The notes below the pieces were generated by a model that had not been told where the DNA came from, did not search any database, and saw only the letters and a program-made list of their open reading frames with translations. From IMG/VR virus record IMGVR_UViG_3300044591_001459, positions 1 through 21,983 of that record: a stretch of DNA of 21,983 bases; one strand, written 5' to 3'. The position numbers and the translations under genes were made by a program. Position 1 is the stretch's first letter, and every line of letters starts with the position of its first letter. Shown piece by piece: positions 6,021-12,743 of the stretch. The stretch is from a virus.

Positions 6021-6809
6021 ATGAGCAAGAAAATCTTTACCGATTTTGACTTCCAGTCGGTAAGCAAAGTCGTAAACCTGCCGACACCGAGTAGTGCGGG
6101 CGACGCGACTTCGAAAAGCTACGTGGATAGCTTGGTTGAGGGCCTCGCTTGGAAGGACGGCTGCCGAGTCGCCACCCAGTCAAATCTCAACCTGGCCAGC
6201 CCAGGCGCCACGATCGACGGCATCACGATGACGTCATCGGATCGCGTGCTGGTCCGTTCACAAAGCACCGCCTCCCAGAACGGCATTTACGTCTGGAACG
6301 GCGCCGCTGTCGCCATGACGCGGGCACTCGACGCCAGCACCTTCCCCGAGCTGGAGCAGGCCGTCACCACTGTCGAAGAAGGCACAAGCGCTGCCACCAG
6401 CTACCGGCAGGATCAGATCAACGGCACGATCGACAGTAGCTCTATTAGCTGGGTCACTTTCGGCACCTCCGCGCCTGCTGCAAGTGAGACGACCGCCGGC
6501 ATCGCTGAGATTGCCACGCAGGCCGAGGTCAACACCGGCACCGACGATCTGCGGTTCGTCACCCCGCTGAAGCTGGCCAGCTGGAGCGGCCGTCTCAGGA
6601 AATTCGCCGTGAGCATCGGCGACGGCACCAACACCAGCTACACGGTGACGCACAACCTCAACAGCCTCGATGTGGCTGTGACGGTCTTCCAGAACAGCAA
6701 CGGCGAGGAAGTTATCACCGATGTGACACACGCCACGGTGAACACGCTGACGGTGGTGTTTGCGTCTGCTCCAGCCTCTAACGCCTACCGCGTCGTGGTG
6801 GTTGGCTGA
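6021..6809 (+). CDS. Tail-fibre-like (or head-fibre) protein
   Basis: 262 residues. The N-terminal part (SSAGDATSKSYVDSLVEGLA, then WKDGCRVAT) is the attachment/shaft type seen in many phage fibres. Residues about 45-100 (IDGITMTSSDRVLVRSQS, ASQNGIYVWNG, MTRALDAST) match the common fibre repeat of the IDG..L..GDRVLVK.QT...NGIY....G.W.RA.D type. Residues about 158-185 (ETTAGIAEIATQAEVNTG, DDLRFVTPLKLA) match the GIAE.ATQAEV..G.DD...VTP.KL fibre motif. The C-terminus (YTVTHNLNSLDVAVTVFQ to the end) is the same NHNL-type tip domain as in the gene before. The ATG lies 1 base after the previous stop. Codon use is CTG/CAG-type, unlike the portal. Confidence 0.8.
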   Translation: MSKKIFTDFDFQSVSKVVNLPTPSSAGDATSKSYVDSLVEGLAWKDGCRVATQSNLNLASPGATIDGITMTSSDRVLVRSQSTASQNGIYVWNGAAVAMTRALDASTFPELEQAVTTVEEGTSAATSYRQDQINGTIDSSSISWVTFGTSAPAASETTAGIAEIATQAEVNTGTDDLRFVTPLKLASWSGRLRKFAVSIGDGTNTSYTVTHNLNSLDVAVTVFQNSNGEEVITDVTHATVNTLTVVFASAPASNAYRVVVVG

Positions 6810-7876
6810 TGACCGTCAACCTGCTCACAGGCGCCAATCTCCGCGGCCCTCTGGAAGTGAACGGCAGCGCCGGCACCAGCGGCCAGGTGCTGCAATCAGC
6901 CGGTGCTGGCGCAATCCCGACCTGGGCATCCGCTCCAGCTGCTGGCGCGGGCGGCAGCACGGGTCAGGTGCAGTTCAACAACGCCGGCGCTCTGGCTGGC
7001 GCTGGTGATGTCACGATCCACGAGGGCGATCTGGTTCTTGCGGACAACGCTGCAGCTACCTCGCCGGCAGCCGGCAGCAAGCTCGCGGCGCTGTCAATCG
7101 GCGGCCGCTCCATGCCGAGCTTCAAGAACAGCTCCACATCGGCCGCTGCTGTACTGCAGCCGACATTTGCTCAGAACCGCATCTGCATCTGGCAGGGCGC
7201 CTCTGGATCGAACGCTCCTGTCGTCATCGGCACCGCCACGCTCACTGCAACAGGCACCGCAACATCCGCCAACATCGCCACCACCAACAGGCAGACGCGA
7301 ACGCAGCGCCTTGAGTATCTCGTCACTACCGCAGCCACTACAGCGGTTGCCGGCTGGCGCTACCCCAACCTCGGCTGGACGGTCGGCGGCGCTGCTGCGA
7401 ATGAAGGCGGCTTCTTTTACGTCTGCCGCTGGGGACCGGCCACCGGCGTCGCAACAACCACGAACCGCGCCTTTGTCGGCATGGCCAACACCACTGCTGC
7501 GCCGACCGACGTTGAGCCGAGCACGATCACCAACATCGTCGGCATGGGCTGGGACGCAGCAGACGCCAACATCCAGATCATGCACCGGGGCACTGCTGCA
7601 ATCACCAAGGTCAACCTCGGCGCCAGCTTCCCTGTGCCAACAACAGACCGCACCAAGGCTTATGAGCTGGTGATGTTCTCACCCCCCGGCAGTACGCAAT
7701 CGGTGAGCTACACCGTGACCGATCTCGGCACCGGAGCCACAGCCTCTGGCACGATCAACACCAACATGCCAACCACCACCACGCTCCTGACCCAACGTGG
7801 CTGGATCAGCGTTGGCGGCACCAGCAGCGTCATCGGTATCGCCCTGATGAGCTGCTACCTGGAGACCGACTATTAA
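6809..7876 (+). CDS. Fibre/adhesin protein with Gly/Ala-rich shaft
   Basis: 355 residues. The N-terminus, LRGPLEVNGSAGTSGQVLQS then AGAGAIPTWA, and GSTGQVQFNNAGALAGAGD are the G(T/S)xGQVLxSxGxGxxPTW type repeats that occur in fibre shafts. Residues about 90-355 form a Thr/Ala-rich beta domain (ICIWQGASGSNAPVVIGTAT; GGFFYVCRWGP; IVGMGWDAADANIQIMHRG) probably the receptor-binding or jelly-roll end. Its ATG shares a base with the preceding stop (TGATG at 6807-6811). Codon style is shared with 6021 but not with portal or scaffold, so the pair probably moved together. Its place before the scaffold gene makes a head fibre or capsid-bound adhesin as plausible as a tail fibre. Confidence 0.75.
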   Translation: MTVNLLTGANLRGPLEVNGSAGTSGQVLQSAGAGAIPTWASAPAAGAGGSTGQVQFNNAGALAGAGDVTIHEGDLVLADNAAATSPAAGSKLAALSIGGRSMPSFKNSSTSAAAVLQPTFAQNRICIWQGASGSNAPVVIGTATLTATGTATSANIATTNRQTRTQRLEYLVTTAATTAVAGWRYPNLGWTVGGAAANEGGFFYVCRWGPATGVATTTNRAFVGMANTTAAPTDVEPSTITNIVGMGWDAADANIQIMHRGTAAITKVNLGASFPVPTTDRTKAYELVMFSPPGSTQSVSYTVTDLGTGATASGTINTNMPTTTTLLTQRGWISVGGTSSVIGIALMSCYLETDY

Positions 7877-7953
7877 GAGCGCGTCCCTATTTCCGAATAG
7901 CGAATACCTGTCCCCGTACTGTTAGCCTGTAAGGGTCCAAGTAGTACACAACC

Positions 7954-8664
7954 GTGCCCGAAGAACAGCAAGCAGTAGCCGCTCCCGTGGAGCCAACTGC
8001 TCCTCAGCCTGTGGCTGGTAGCTCCGATCTGGCCGCCCAACTCGACGCGCTTCGTGCGAAAAACCAGGAATTGATTGCCGAGCGCCGCAAAGACCGCGAA
8101 AACCGCGAAGCCCTCCAACAGCAACTCGACGAAATCCGCGCCAGCCAAGAACAAGCCAAAACCGCCAAACTTGCCGAATCCGGCGAATACCGAACCCTCT
8201 GGGAAGAAGCCCAACAAACCGTCTCCGACCTCAAACAACAGCTCGCCACCAAAGAATCCGAAGTCGAACAAATCCGCCAAGGCTTCACACAAGAACAACT
8301 CCGTGCCAGTGCAATCGGCCAACTTTCCCAGTCCGGTGCATTGGCGCCCGATCAGCTGTATCGTCTATTGCAGGAGAACCTTCGCGCCAAAGACGGAAAG
8401 CCTGTGGCTTATGTTGGCGGCGTAGAAGTTCCGATTGGCGAATACATCGCCAACCTTAAAAACCCCGGCAGCGGCTACGAGCATCATTTTGCAGCCACGA
8501 ACCGCGCCGGCATGGGTGTAGCAGGTAGTGCCCGCTCCACCGCCCTCCCCGGCCAAGCCAACCCCTGGTCCAAGGACGGCTGGAACATCACTCAGCAAAT
8601 GATGATGCTCTCCACCGACCCCGACAAAGCCAGGCTTCTTCGCGCCGAAGCCGGCCTCAACTAG
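7954..8664 (+). CDS. Capsid scaffold / assembly protein
   Basis: 236 residues. Position immediately before the major capsid gene and composition identify it. Residues about 25-115 are a long, charged coiled coil (LAAQLDALRAKNQELIAERR, KDRENREALQQQLDEIRASQ, ESEVEQIRQGF). Residues about 115-150 are a helical segment (LRASAIGQLSQSGALAPDQL). The C-terminal third is looser and Gly/Ser-rich, ending in LSTDPDKARLLRAEAGLN, the type of tail that contacts the capsid shell. The start is GTG 7954; AAGGG at 7931-7935 is too far upstream to be a good ribosome site, so the start is less certain. No protease motif is visible, so this is a scaffold rather than a protease fusion. Confidence 0.8.
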   Translation: MPEEQQAVAAPVEPTAPQPVAGSSDLAAQLDALRAKNQELIAERRKDRENREALQQQLDEIRASQEQAKTAKLAESGEYRTLWEEAQQTVSDLKQQLATKESEVEQIRQGFTQEQLRASAIGQLSQSGALAPDQLYRLLQENLRAKDGKPVAYVGGVEVPIGEYIANLKNPGSGYEHHFAATNRAGMGVAGSARSTALPGQANPWSKDGWNITQQMMMLSTDPDKARLLRAEAGLN

Positions 8665-8676
8665 CCCCTGTGGGGC
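8664..8676 (+). other. Small hairpin between scaffold and capsid genes
   Basis: GCCCC (8664-8668), loop TGT, GGGGC (8672-8676) overlaps the last base of the scaffold stop. GGGG at 8672-8675 could alternatively pair with CCCC at 8681-8684. It lies 34 bases before the capsid ATG and has no T-run, so a role as an mRNA end or processing structure is only a guess. Confidence 0.35.
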
Positions 8677-8699
8677 ACCTCCCCAACCCTGACTCCACT

Positions 8700-8703
8700 G
8701 GAG
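8700..8703 (+). promoter_or_regulatory. Ribosome binding site of the major capsid gene
   Basis: GGAG ends 7 bases before ATG 8711, inside a copy of the CACTGGAGCTA motif that recurs at other gene junctions. It is well placed for high-level translation. Confidence 0.7.
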
Positions 8704-8710
8704 CTATCCC

Positions 8711-9823
8711 ATGTCTTCCTTTACCGGAAACTACGGCTCAACTTCGACGTTCCTGTCGAACCTTGTCGCCCGCCCCGAGTTCCTGCAGTACACCGCCGAG
8801 GGCATCTTCGAGCAATCGAAGTGGGTCCAGAGCGGCATCGTGCAGCGCAACGCTGCCCTTGACGCCCGTGCTGGCGGCACCCGCGTGCGCGTCCCCTTCT
8901 TCGACCCCATCGCCCCGACTGAGACCCAGATCCTCAGCAACAACACCTGGGGCGGTGGCAGCGGCTTCCTCGTTCCCCAGAACGTGACGGCCGACGAGCA
9001 GATCATGACGCTGCTGCACCGTGGCTTCGCCTACGCCGCCGACGACCTCAGCAAGCTGGGCTCTGGCGCCGATCCACTGGCCCACGTCCGCAACCAGCTG
9101 ACCGCCGCCATCAACAAGCTGAAGACCGCCACCCTGGCAGCCCAACTGCTGGGCCTGTTCGGCGGCATCAGCGGCGCCGGTGTGCTGGGCGCCAACCAGA
9201 CGAACAAAACGTTCGCTGGCGTCCCCGGCTCCATGACGGAAGCCAACTTCCTGAACGTGGCCAACGTGGTGGCCGCCAAGGCCAAGCTTGGTGAGCGGAG
9301 CGACAACCTCGACTCCATCGCCATGCACTCCAACGTGGCGCACTACCTGCAGCAAGTCGGGATGCTGACCTTCAGCACCTCGGCCCTCTCCACCGGCGGC
9401 TCCATCGTCTGGGGCGGCGGCGGTGTTGGCGTGACTCAAACCGAGTCCGCCTTCTTCGCTGGCCTGCGCGTGGTGATCGACGACCAGCTGACCTTCCTGA
9501 CCGGCGGCACCTCCACCCATGTGGTGAAGTACCCCGTGTACATGTTCGCCTCCGGCGTCGTGTCCGAGGGCATCCAACAGGATCTGCGTCTGGCCGCCGA
9601 CCGCAACATCCTCTCCATGCAGGATGTGCTGGCCGTGGATTACCACTACGGCTACCACGTCACTGGTACCAAGTGGAACGTTGCCGGCGACAACCCAACC
9701 AACGCTGCCACCACCGGCAACCTGGGCGACACCGCCAGCTGGAGCCTCGTCTACAGCGCCGCCAAGCAGGTGCCCCTGTGCCGCCTGCTCGTGAACACAC
9801 CCTTCGACCTAACGGCGTACTGA
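8711..9823 (+). CDS. Major capsid protein
   Basis: 370 residues following the scaffold gene. The N-terminus (ARPEFLQYTAEGIFEQSKWV, QSGIVQRNAALDARAGGTRV, then RVPFFDPIAPTE) is the pattern of large coat proteins of the HK97 fold in scaffold-using phages: an N-arm helix followed by g.R..VPFF strands. The middle (ADDLSKLGSGADPLAHVRNQ, LTAAINKLKTATLAAQLLG) is the long spine helix. The region IAMHSNVAHYLQQVGML and YPVYMFASGVVSEGIQQDLR is the axial domain. It assembles the icosahedral shell. ATG 8711 has a good ribosome site; the stop at 9821-9823 is followed 27 bases later by a strong terminator, fitting a highly expressed gene. Codons are G/C-ending and highly biased. Confidence 0.85.
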   Translation: MSSFTGNYGSTSTFLSNLVARPEFLQYTAEGIFEQSKWVQSGIVQRNAALDARAGGTRVRVPFFDPIAPTETQILSNNTWGGGSGFLVPQNVTADEQIMTLLHRGFAYAADDLSKLGSGADPLAHVRNQLTAAINKLKTATLAAQLLGLFGGISGAGVLGANQTNKTFAGVPGSMTEANFLNVANVVAAKAKLGERSDNLDSIAMHSNVAHYLQQVGMLTFSTSALSTGGSIVWGGGGVGVTQTESAFFAGLRVVIDDQLTFLTGGTSTHVVKYPVYMFASGVVSEGIQQDLRLAADRNILSMQDVLAVDYHYGYHVTGTKWNVAGDNPTNAATTGNLGDTASWSLVYSAAKQVPLCRLLVNTPFDLTAY

Positions 9824-9848
9824 TAAACCGCACTACATGCGGTATGAT
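9820..9848 (+). promoter_or_regulatory. Predicted sigma70-type promoter nested before a terminator
   Basis: -35 CTGATA (9820-9825; 4 of 6 consensus), exact 17-base spacer, -10 TATGAT (9843-9848; 5 of 6). The -35 overlaps the capsid stop codon. The spacer contains CCGCA/TGCGG (9828-9832, 9838-9842). Expected transcription start about 9855, inside the left arm of the terminator. Prediction from sequence only. Confidence 0.4.
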
Positions 9849-9850
9849 AT

Positions 9851-9874
9851 GGGCCTCATCCGAGGCCCTTTTTT
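9851..9874 (+). terminator. Intrinsic terminator after the major capsid gene
   Basis: Stem GGGCCTC (9851-9857), loop ATCC, GAGGCCC (9862-9868), followed by six T (9869-9874). The HNH gene ATG begins one base later, at 9876. Confidence 0.9.
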
Positions 9875-9875
9875 C

Positions 9876-10385
9876 ATGGAACTGCGCCCCATCCCCTCTG
9901 TAATCGGTTACAGCGCATCAAAAAATGGAGAAATTATCAGCCACCACAAGCTGGAGCCCTTCGCACTGAAGGCAACAAATCACACACAGGGGTACAAACA
10001 AGTAAATCTCAAAACGGTAAAAGGTTTCCGCACAAGACTGGTACACGTACTGGTGCTAGAAGCGTGGGTCGGGCCACGTCCTGAAAAACACGTGACCAAT
10101 CACATAAACGGGGACAAGACGGACAATCGCCTAGAGAACTTGGAGTACGTGACGCAAACAGAAAACATGCGTCACTCATACGCTATGGGTCTGAGTCCGA
10201 AGCCCCCCACACGATACGGCGAAGATCTTAAACATCTTGCCAAGATGACAACAGAAAAAGTCCTGGCTATGCGAGCTGAAACAGACCGCGAGCCAGGTTA
10301 TCTAGAGCGTTTTGGAGTTAAGTACGGTATCAGTTCTGCAACAGTATCCAAAATACTGTTGCGTCAAACTTGGAAGCACATCTAA
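9876..10385 (+). CDS. HNH homing-type endonuclease with C-terminal HTH
   Basis: 169 residues from ATG 9876. The frame is open upstream to an ATG at 9837, but residues IPSVIGYSASKNGEIISHH at the start of the shorter form match the usual beginning of NUMOD4-type HNH nucleases, so 9876 is preferred. The HNH core is H57, then T74-N75-H76-I77-N78-G79-D80, N84 and N88-L89-E90-Y91-V92-T93; N75 replaces the common Asp, a known variant in this family. Residues about 124-169 (TTEKVLAMRAETD, LERFGVKYGISSATVSKILL, RQTWKHI) are a helix-turn-helix typical of homing nuclease specificity domains. It sits directly behind the capsid terminator and ends 1 base from a convergent gene. It is AT-richer than its neighbours: a mobile insertion. 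Confidence 0.88.
   Translation: MELRPIPSVIGYSASKNGEIISHHKLEPFALKATNHTQGYKQVNLKTVKGFRTRLVHVLVLEAWVGPRPEKHVTNHINGDKTDNRLENLEYVTQTENMRHSYAMGLSPKPPTRYGEDLKHLAKMTTEKVLAMRAETDREPGYLERFGVKYGISSATVSKILLRQTWKHI
10338..10362. repeat. Perfect 10-bp inverted repeat near the end of the HNH gene
   Basis: GCAACAGTAT (10338-10347), loop CCAAA, ATACTGTTGC (10353-10362). It lies in the codons of the HTH recognition region, 25 bases beyond the stop of the convergent minus-strand gene. No T-run follows in either direction. Confidence 0.7.
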
Positions 10386-10386
10386 C

Positions 10387-10665
10387 TCAGCTGCCCACTC
10401 GCACCCTCTCCTGCAACTCAAACACTTCCGGCGTATTCATCGTCATCTTGTAAGACTGCAGGAACAACTGCGTTACCACAGCAAGGCTGACCTGGAGCCG
10501 CGTAGAAATCTCCTGCGTACCCAGTCCCTCCTCGACCTGCAGCCGCCGCACCTCCAGCGCCACCTCCTCCAACTTCCTCACTGCATTACCGGGCAATGCA
10601 GAATTTTCTTTTTGGGCCTCGGCTTCTACGCTGGCCTCAGTTGACTTGCGAGCGGGCATGAGCAT
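10387..10665 (-). CDS. Antisense HTH-type small protein
   Basis: 92 residues from ATG 10665 (or 90 from ATG 10659) to TGA 10387. The N-terminal 25 residues are Ala/Glu/Lys-rich and probably disordered. Residues about 30-46 are a charged helix (VRKLEEVALEVRRLQVEEG). Residues about 48-70 (LGTQEISTRLQVSLAVVTQL) have HTH spacing: TQEIS..L.VS...V..L. The rest is YKMTMNTPEVFELQERV. The + strand alternative at 10312-10644 is a low-complexity shadow. It is tail-to-tail with the HNH gene (1-base gap) and head-to-head with the 10664 gene, whose start codons interlock with its own in CATGAGCATG. It could be a regulator or a terminase-like DNA binder. Function not assigned. Confidence 0.65.
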   Translation of the reverse strand: MLMPARKSTEASVEAEAQKENSALPGNAVRKLEEVALEVRRLQVEEGLGTQEISTRLQVSLAVVTQLFLQSYKMTMNTPEVFELQERVRVGS

Positions 10666-10843
10666 GGTACGTCTCTACGTGTTACAGGATAGTCGCCACT
10701 GGCACGAGGATGTCCCTTACGGCCAACACCTAGAACGCGCCGCCGACATCGAACTGGAGGGCGGCACCGTCTATCACGCCAGCATCCTGCCCAAAACAAG
10801 CACCCGCCCCACGCGCAGTAGACTCAAACAAAGGCTTTATTGA
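10664..10843 (+). CDS. Small hypothetical protein before the head-tail connector
   Basis: 59 residues from ATG 10664, ending in TGA 10841-10843, which overlaps the TTG start of the connector gene. The sequence has a Trp/His/Tyr-containing first half (VRLYVLQDSRHWHEDVPYGQ), a short acidic strand (ADIELEGGTVYHASIL) and a basic tail (RPTRSRLKQRLY). ATG 10658 and TTG 10646 are in-frame alternatives; none has a good ribosome site. Codon use (C-ending) and coupling to the next gene support a real gene of the head-completion operon, although its divergent overlap with the 10665 minus-strand start is unusual. No family recognised. Confidence 0.5.
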   Translation: MVRLYVLQDSRHWHEDVPYGQHLERAADIELEGGTVYHASILPKTSTRPTRSRLKQRLY

Positions 10844-11376
10844 CCGTGCCTGCAGTCGTTGACGCCACTCTTAGCGGAGCCTCGGCTAACAGCTATGTGA
10901 CGCTGGCTGCTGCCGATACCTACTTCGAGACCGTCCCCGACAGCAGCGACTGGACCGGCAAAAGCACCGACGCCAAAAACCGCGCCCTCATCTCCGCCAC
11001 CCGCTGGATCGACGGCCTCAGCTTCTACGGCGACCGCTGCACCACCACCCAAGCCCTGAAGTGGCCCCGCGACAACTACACCGTCGATGACGTTGACCTC
11101 GCCTGCAGTTTGATCCCCGAAGGCGTCAAGGTTGCTACCTACGAACTCGCCCGCGCCCTTGCCAACGACACCAACGCCATCACCGGCAGCACTGGCACAA
11201 CCGGCATCTACGACGAGGTGAAACTGGGCGACCTCCAAGTCAAGTACAAATCCAGCTCCACCACCTCCGGCGTCATCAACAACGTCTTCGACGTCTACCC
11301 CTGGCTCCAGTCCTACCTCGGCCCCTACTGCCAATCCGGCGCCGCCAACTACGCCGTCCGCCTGCTGAGAGGTTGA
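10840..11376 (+). CDS. Head-tail connector (adaptor), DnaT-like family
   Basis: 178 residues from TTG 10840, which has AAAGG at 10830-10834 five bases upstream; GTG 10846 is an alternative. The opening (VVDATLSGASANSYVTLAAA, DTYFETVPDSSDW) and the block ALISATRWIDGLSFYGDRCT, then ALKWPRD, are typical of proteins that databases call DnaT-like ssDNA-binding but which in phages occupy the adaptor position between capsid and stopper genes. A helical segment follows (IPEGVKVATYELARALAND), then a C-terminal region with VKYKSSS and YPWLQSYLG. Likely forms the ring under the portal. Followed after one base by the stopper-like gene. The DnaT label should not be read as replication. Confidence 0.75.
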   Translation: MTVPAVVDATLSGASANSYVTLAAADTYFETVPDSSDWTGKSTDAKNRALISATRWIDGLSFYGDRCTTTQALKWPRDNYTVDDVDLACSLIPEGVKVATYELARALANDTNAITGSTGTTGIYDEVKLGDLQVKYKSSSTTSGVINNVFDVYPWLQSYLGPYCQSGAANYAVRLLRG

Positions 11377-11377
11377 C

Positions 11378-11755
11378 ATGAGCCTCATCGACACCACCTT
11401 CGCCCCCATCCCCGGCCCGCTTTTGACGGATTGGGGCTCCGACATTACCTACATCAAGGCCGCCACAACCGAAACCTACAACCCGACAACCGGCCTAGTC
11501 AGCGGCGCCGAAGTCTCCTTCACGGTCCGCGCCATCATCACCCAAGTCAACCCCGAAGAGTTCGACAGCACCTACCAAACCACCGACCTCAAACTCATCA
11601 TCGGCAACACCGAGCTTGGTACATACGCCCCAAGCATCCGCGACCGCATCGAATACACCGACAACAGCACCACGAAAACCGCCCGCATCATCAACGTCAA
11701 AACAGTACGCGGCGACTCCCCCATCTACCACACCCTCATTGCGAGGCCCCAATAA
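11378..11755 (+). CDS. Head-closure (stopper) protein
   Basis: 125 residues, ATG 11378, one base after the connector stop. The profile is that of head-tail joining/stopper proteins: a Pro-rich start (TFAPIPGPLLTDWGSDITYI), then YNPTTG, a strand with AIITQVNPEEF, and a second half with LIIGNTELGTYAPSIRDRIE, YTDNSTTKTARIINVKTVRG and an ending YHTLIARPQ. These small beta-barrels plug the portal channel after packaging. Size and position between adaptor and tail-completion genes fit. The stop shares a base with the next start (TAATG at 11753-11757). Confidence 0.7.
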   Translation: MSLIDTTFAPIPGPLLTDWGSDITYIKAATTETYNPTTGLVSGAEVSFTVRAIITQVNPEEFDSTYQTTDLKLIIGNTELGTYAPSIRDRIEYTDNSTTKTARIINVKTVRGDSPIYHTLIARPQ

Positions 11756-12279
11756 TGGCCCGTAACGGCATCTGGAACCTCATAAAAGAACTGGATCAAG
11801 TAGCTGCTACGACGGTCTACAACGGTCCCAAGCGTGCTGCCGAAAAAATCGTCCGCGATCTACAAACACGCGGTCCAGCATGGTCCGGCAGTTTCTCCAA
11901 CTCCTGGCAAATTACATCCCCAACTGGAATCCAAGGCGGCACTGGAGCACCTGGCAAACCCCAACCTATTTACACTCCTGCACTCAGCGGCCAGCAAGTG
12001 GTTCGTTCGTTTCTCACCAAAAACAAAATCGTATTCACAATCAGCAACTTCTCTCCTTATGCCGATGTAGCTACTGACATGGAACCGGGCTTCTTTATAG
12101 ATCCAGGCACGAAACCGATTAAGCCCATCGAAAAAAGAGGCGAGCGCCAAAAAGGTATTCGAGGCTTGTTAACCGGCACAGGCGGAAACAGGCGCACCGC
12201 TCCAATGGACTGGTTCAGCATCTACCTGCGTGCCGGTGCTATTGATAAGGCAATCGAGATCGCCATGAGACGCCGATGA
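11755..12279 (+). CDS. Tail-completion / neck protein (HK97 gp10-like position)
   Basis: 174 residues from ATG 11755, behind GAGG at 11743-11746. The frame is open back to 11431, but that extension is a His/Arg/Pro-rich shadow of the stopper gene and is rejected. Features: an N-terminal helix (GIWNLIKELDQVAATTVYNG, PKRAAEKIVRDL), a central segment with the typical W.GSF.NSW pattern (WSGSFSNSWQITSPTG) and a C-terminal ISNFSPYADVATDMEPGFFI, with PMDWFSIYLRAGAIDKAIEI at the end. The N..PYA...E.G pattern is shared by phage HK97-gp10 and neck-type proteins. Its stop overlaps the next ATG (ATGA). AT-richer codons than the stopper gene suggest a different history. Confidence 0.7.
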   Translation: MARNGIWNLIKELDQVAATTVYNGPKRAAEKIVRDLQTRGPAWSGSFSNSWQITSPTGIQGGTGAPGKPQPIYTPALSGQQVVRSFLTKNKIVFTISNFSPYADVATDMEPGFFIDPGTKPIKPIEKRGERQKGIRGLLTGTGGNRRTAPMDWFSIYLRAGAIDKAIEIAMRRR

Positions 12280-12743
12280 ACTACCAGAATATCCGCGCCG
12301 TATTCGAGGCCCCGCTACTGACGGCATACAACACACTGGTGCCATCCGTCCCGGTGTACTTCGACAACGTGATGAACGATGGCGCCGACAGCGCCGAGGA
12401 GTTTGTCCACGTCAACATCCAGTTCGGCCTAACAACCGAATCCAGCCTGACAACCAACCACGAATACGTGCGCGGCGTAATCGTCATCCGCGCCTACACC
12501 CCGAAAGGTAAAGGCCCCGCCCGCAATCAAGAACTAATCCAAGTCGCGTACGACATTCTTAAGACAATCAATGACACACCTAAGCAATCAACAGGCATCT
12601 ACACCCGCACCGGCCCAATCGAAGGCCCCTCGTTCAGCCCCAACTTCAGCGGCACTGTCCCCGATCAACAATCCCGCCGCGCTTTTACGCCATTCTTTAT
12701 ATCTCGCATTGAGACCGGCTTCCAAGCAACCATCACAACTTAA
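12276..12743 (+). CDS. Tail terminator protein (DUF4128-like)
   Basis: 155 residues, ATG 12276 overlapping the previous TGA. The order is that of tail terminators: N-terminal helix (NIRAVFEAPLLTAYNTLVPS), strand VPVYFDNVMND, a second strand with FVHVNIQFG, then GVIVIRAYTPKGKGPARNQE and LIQVAYDILKTIN, the V.vy.P.G.G......l...i...l pattern of the DUF4128-like group. The C-terminal part closes the ring that caps the tail tube and joins the head. It is the last gene before the tail tube gene and fits the conserved order stopper, neck, terminator, tube. Confidence 0.75.
   Translation: MNYQNIRAVFEAPLLTAYNTLVPSVPVYFDNVMNDGADSAEEFVHVNIQFGLTTESSLTTNHEYVRGVIVIRAYTPKGKGPARNQELIQVAYDILKTINDTPKQSTGIYTRTGPIEGPSFSPNFSGTVPDQQSRRAFTPFFISRIETGFQATITT

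Noticed and set aside
6903-7673. 256-codon + strand frame inside the 6809 fibre gene
   Set aside because: Ser/Arg/Pro/Ala-rich shadow; the 6809 frame has recognisable fibre repeats and coupled ends.
8738-9658. 306-codon open frame on the minus strand inside the capsid gene
   Set aside because: Gly/His/Val-rich, low complexity, created by G/C-biased third positions of the capsid gene; no motif and no ribosome site.
10312-10644. 110-codon + strand frame opposite the antisense HTH gene
   Set aside because: Leu/Arg/His-rich low complexity, crosses the HNH stop region; the minus-strand reading has an HTH.
10840-11376. DnaT-like label read as a replication or primosome function
   Set aside because: Position between capsid and stopper genes shows a virion adaptor; the label is a database habit.
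11431-11754. Upstream extension of the neck protein frame
   Set aside because: His/Arg/Pro-rich shadow of the stopper gene; ATG 11755 has a good ribosome site and TAATG coupling.
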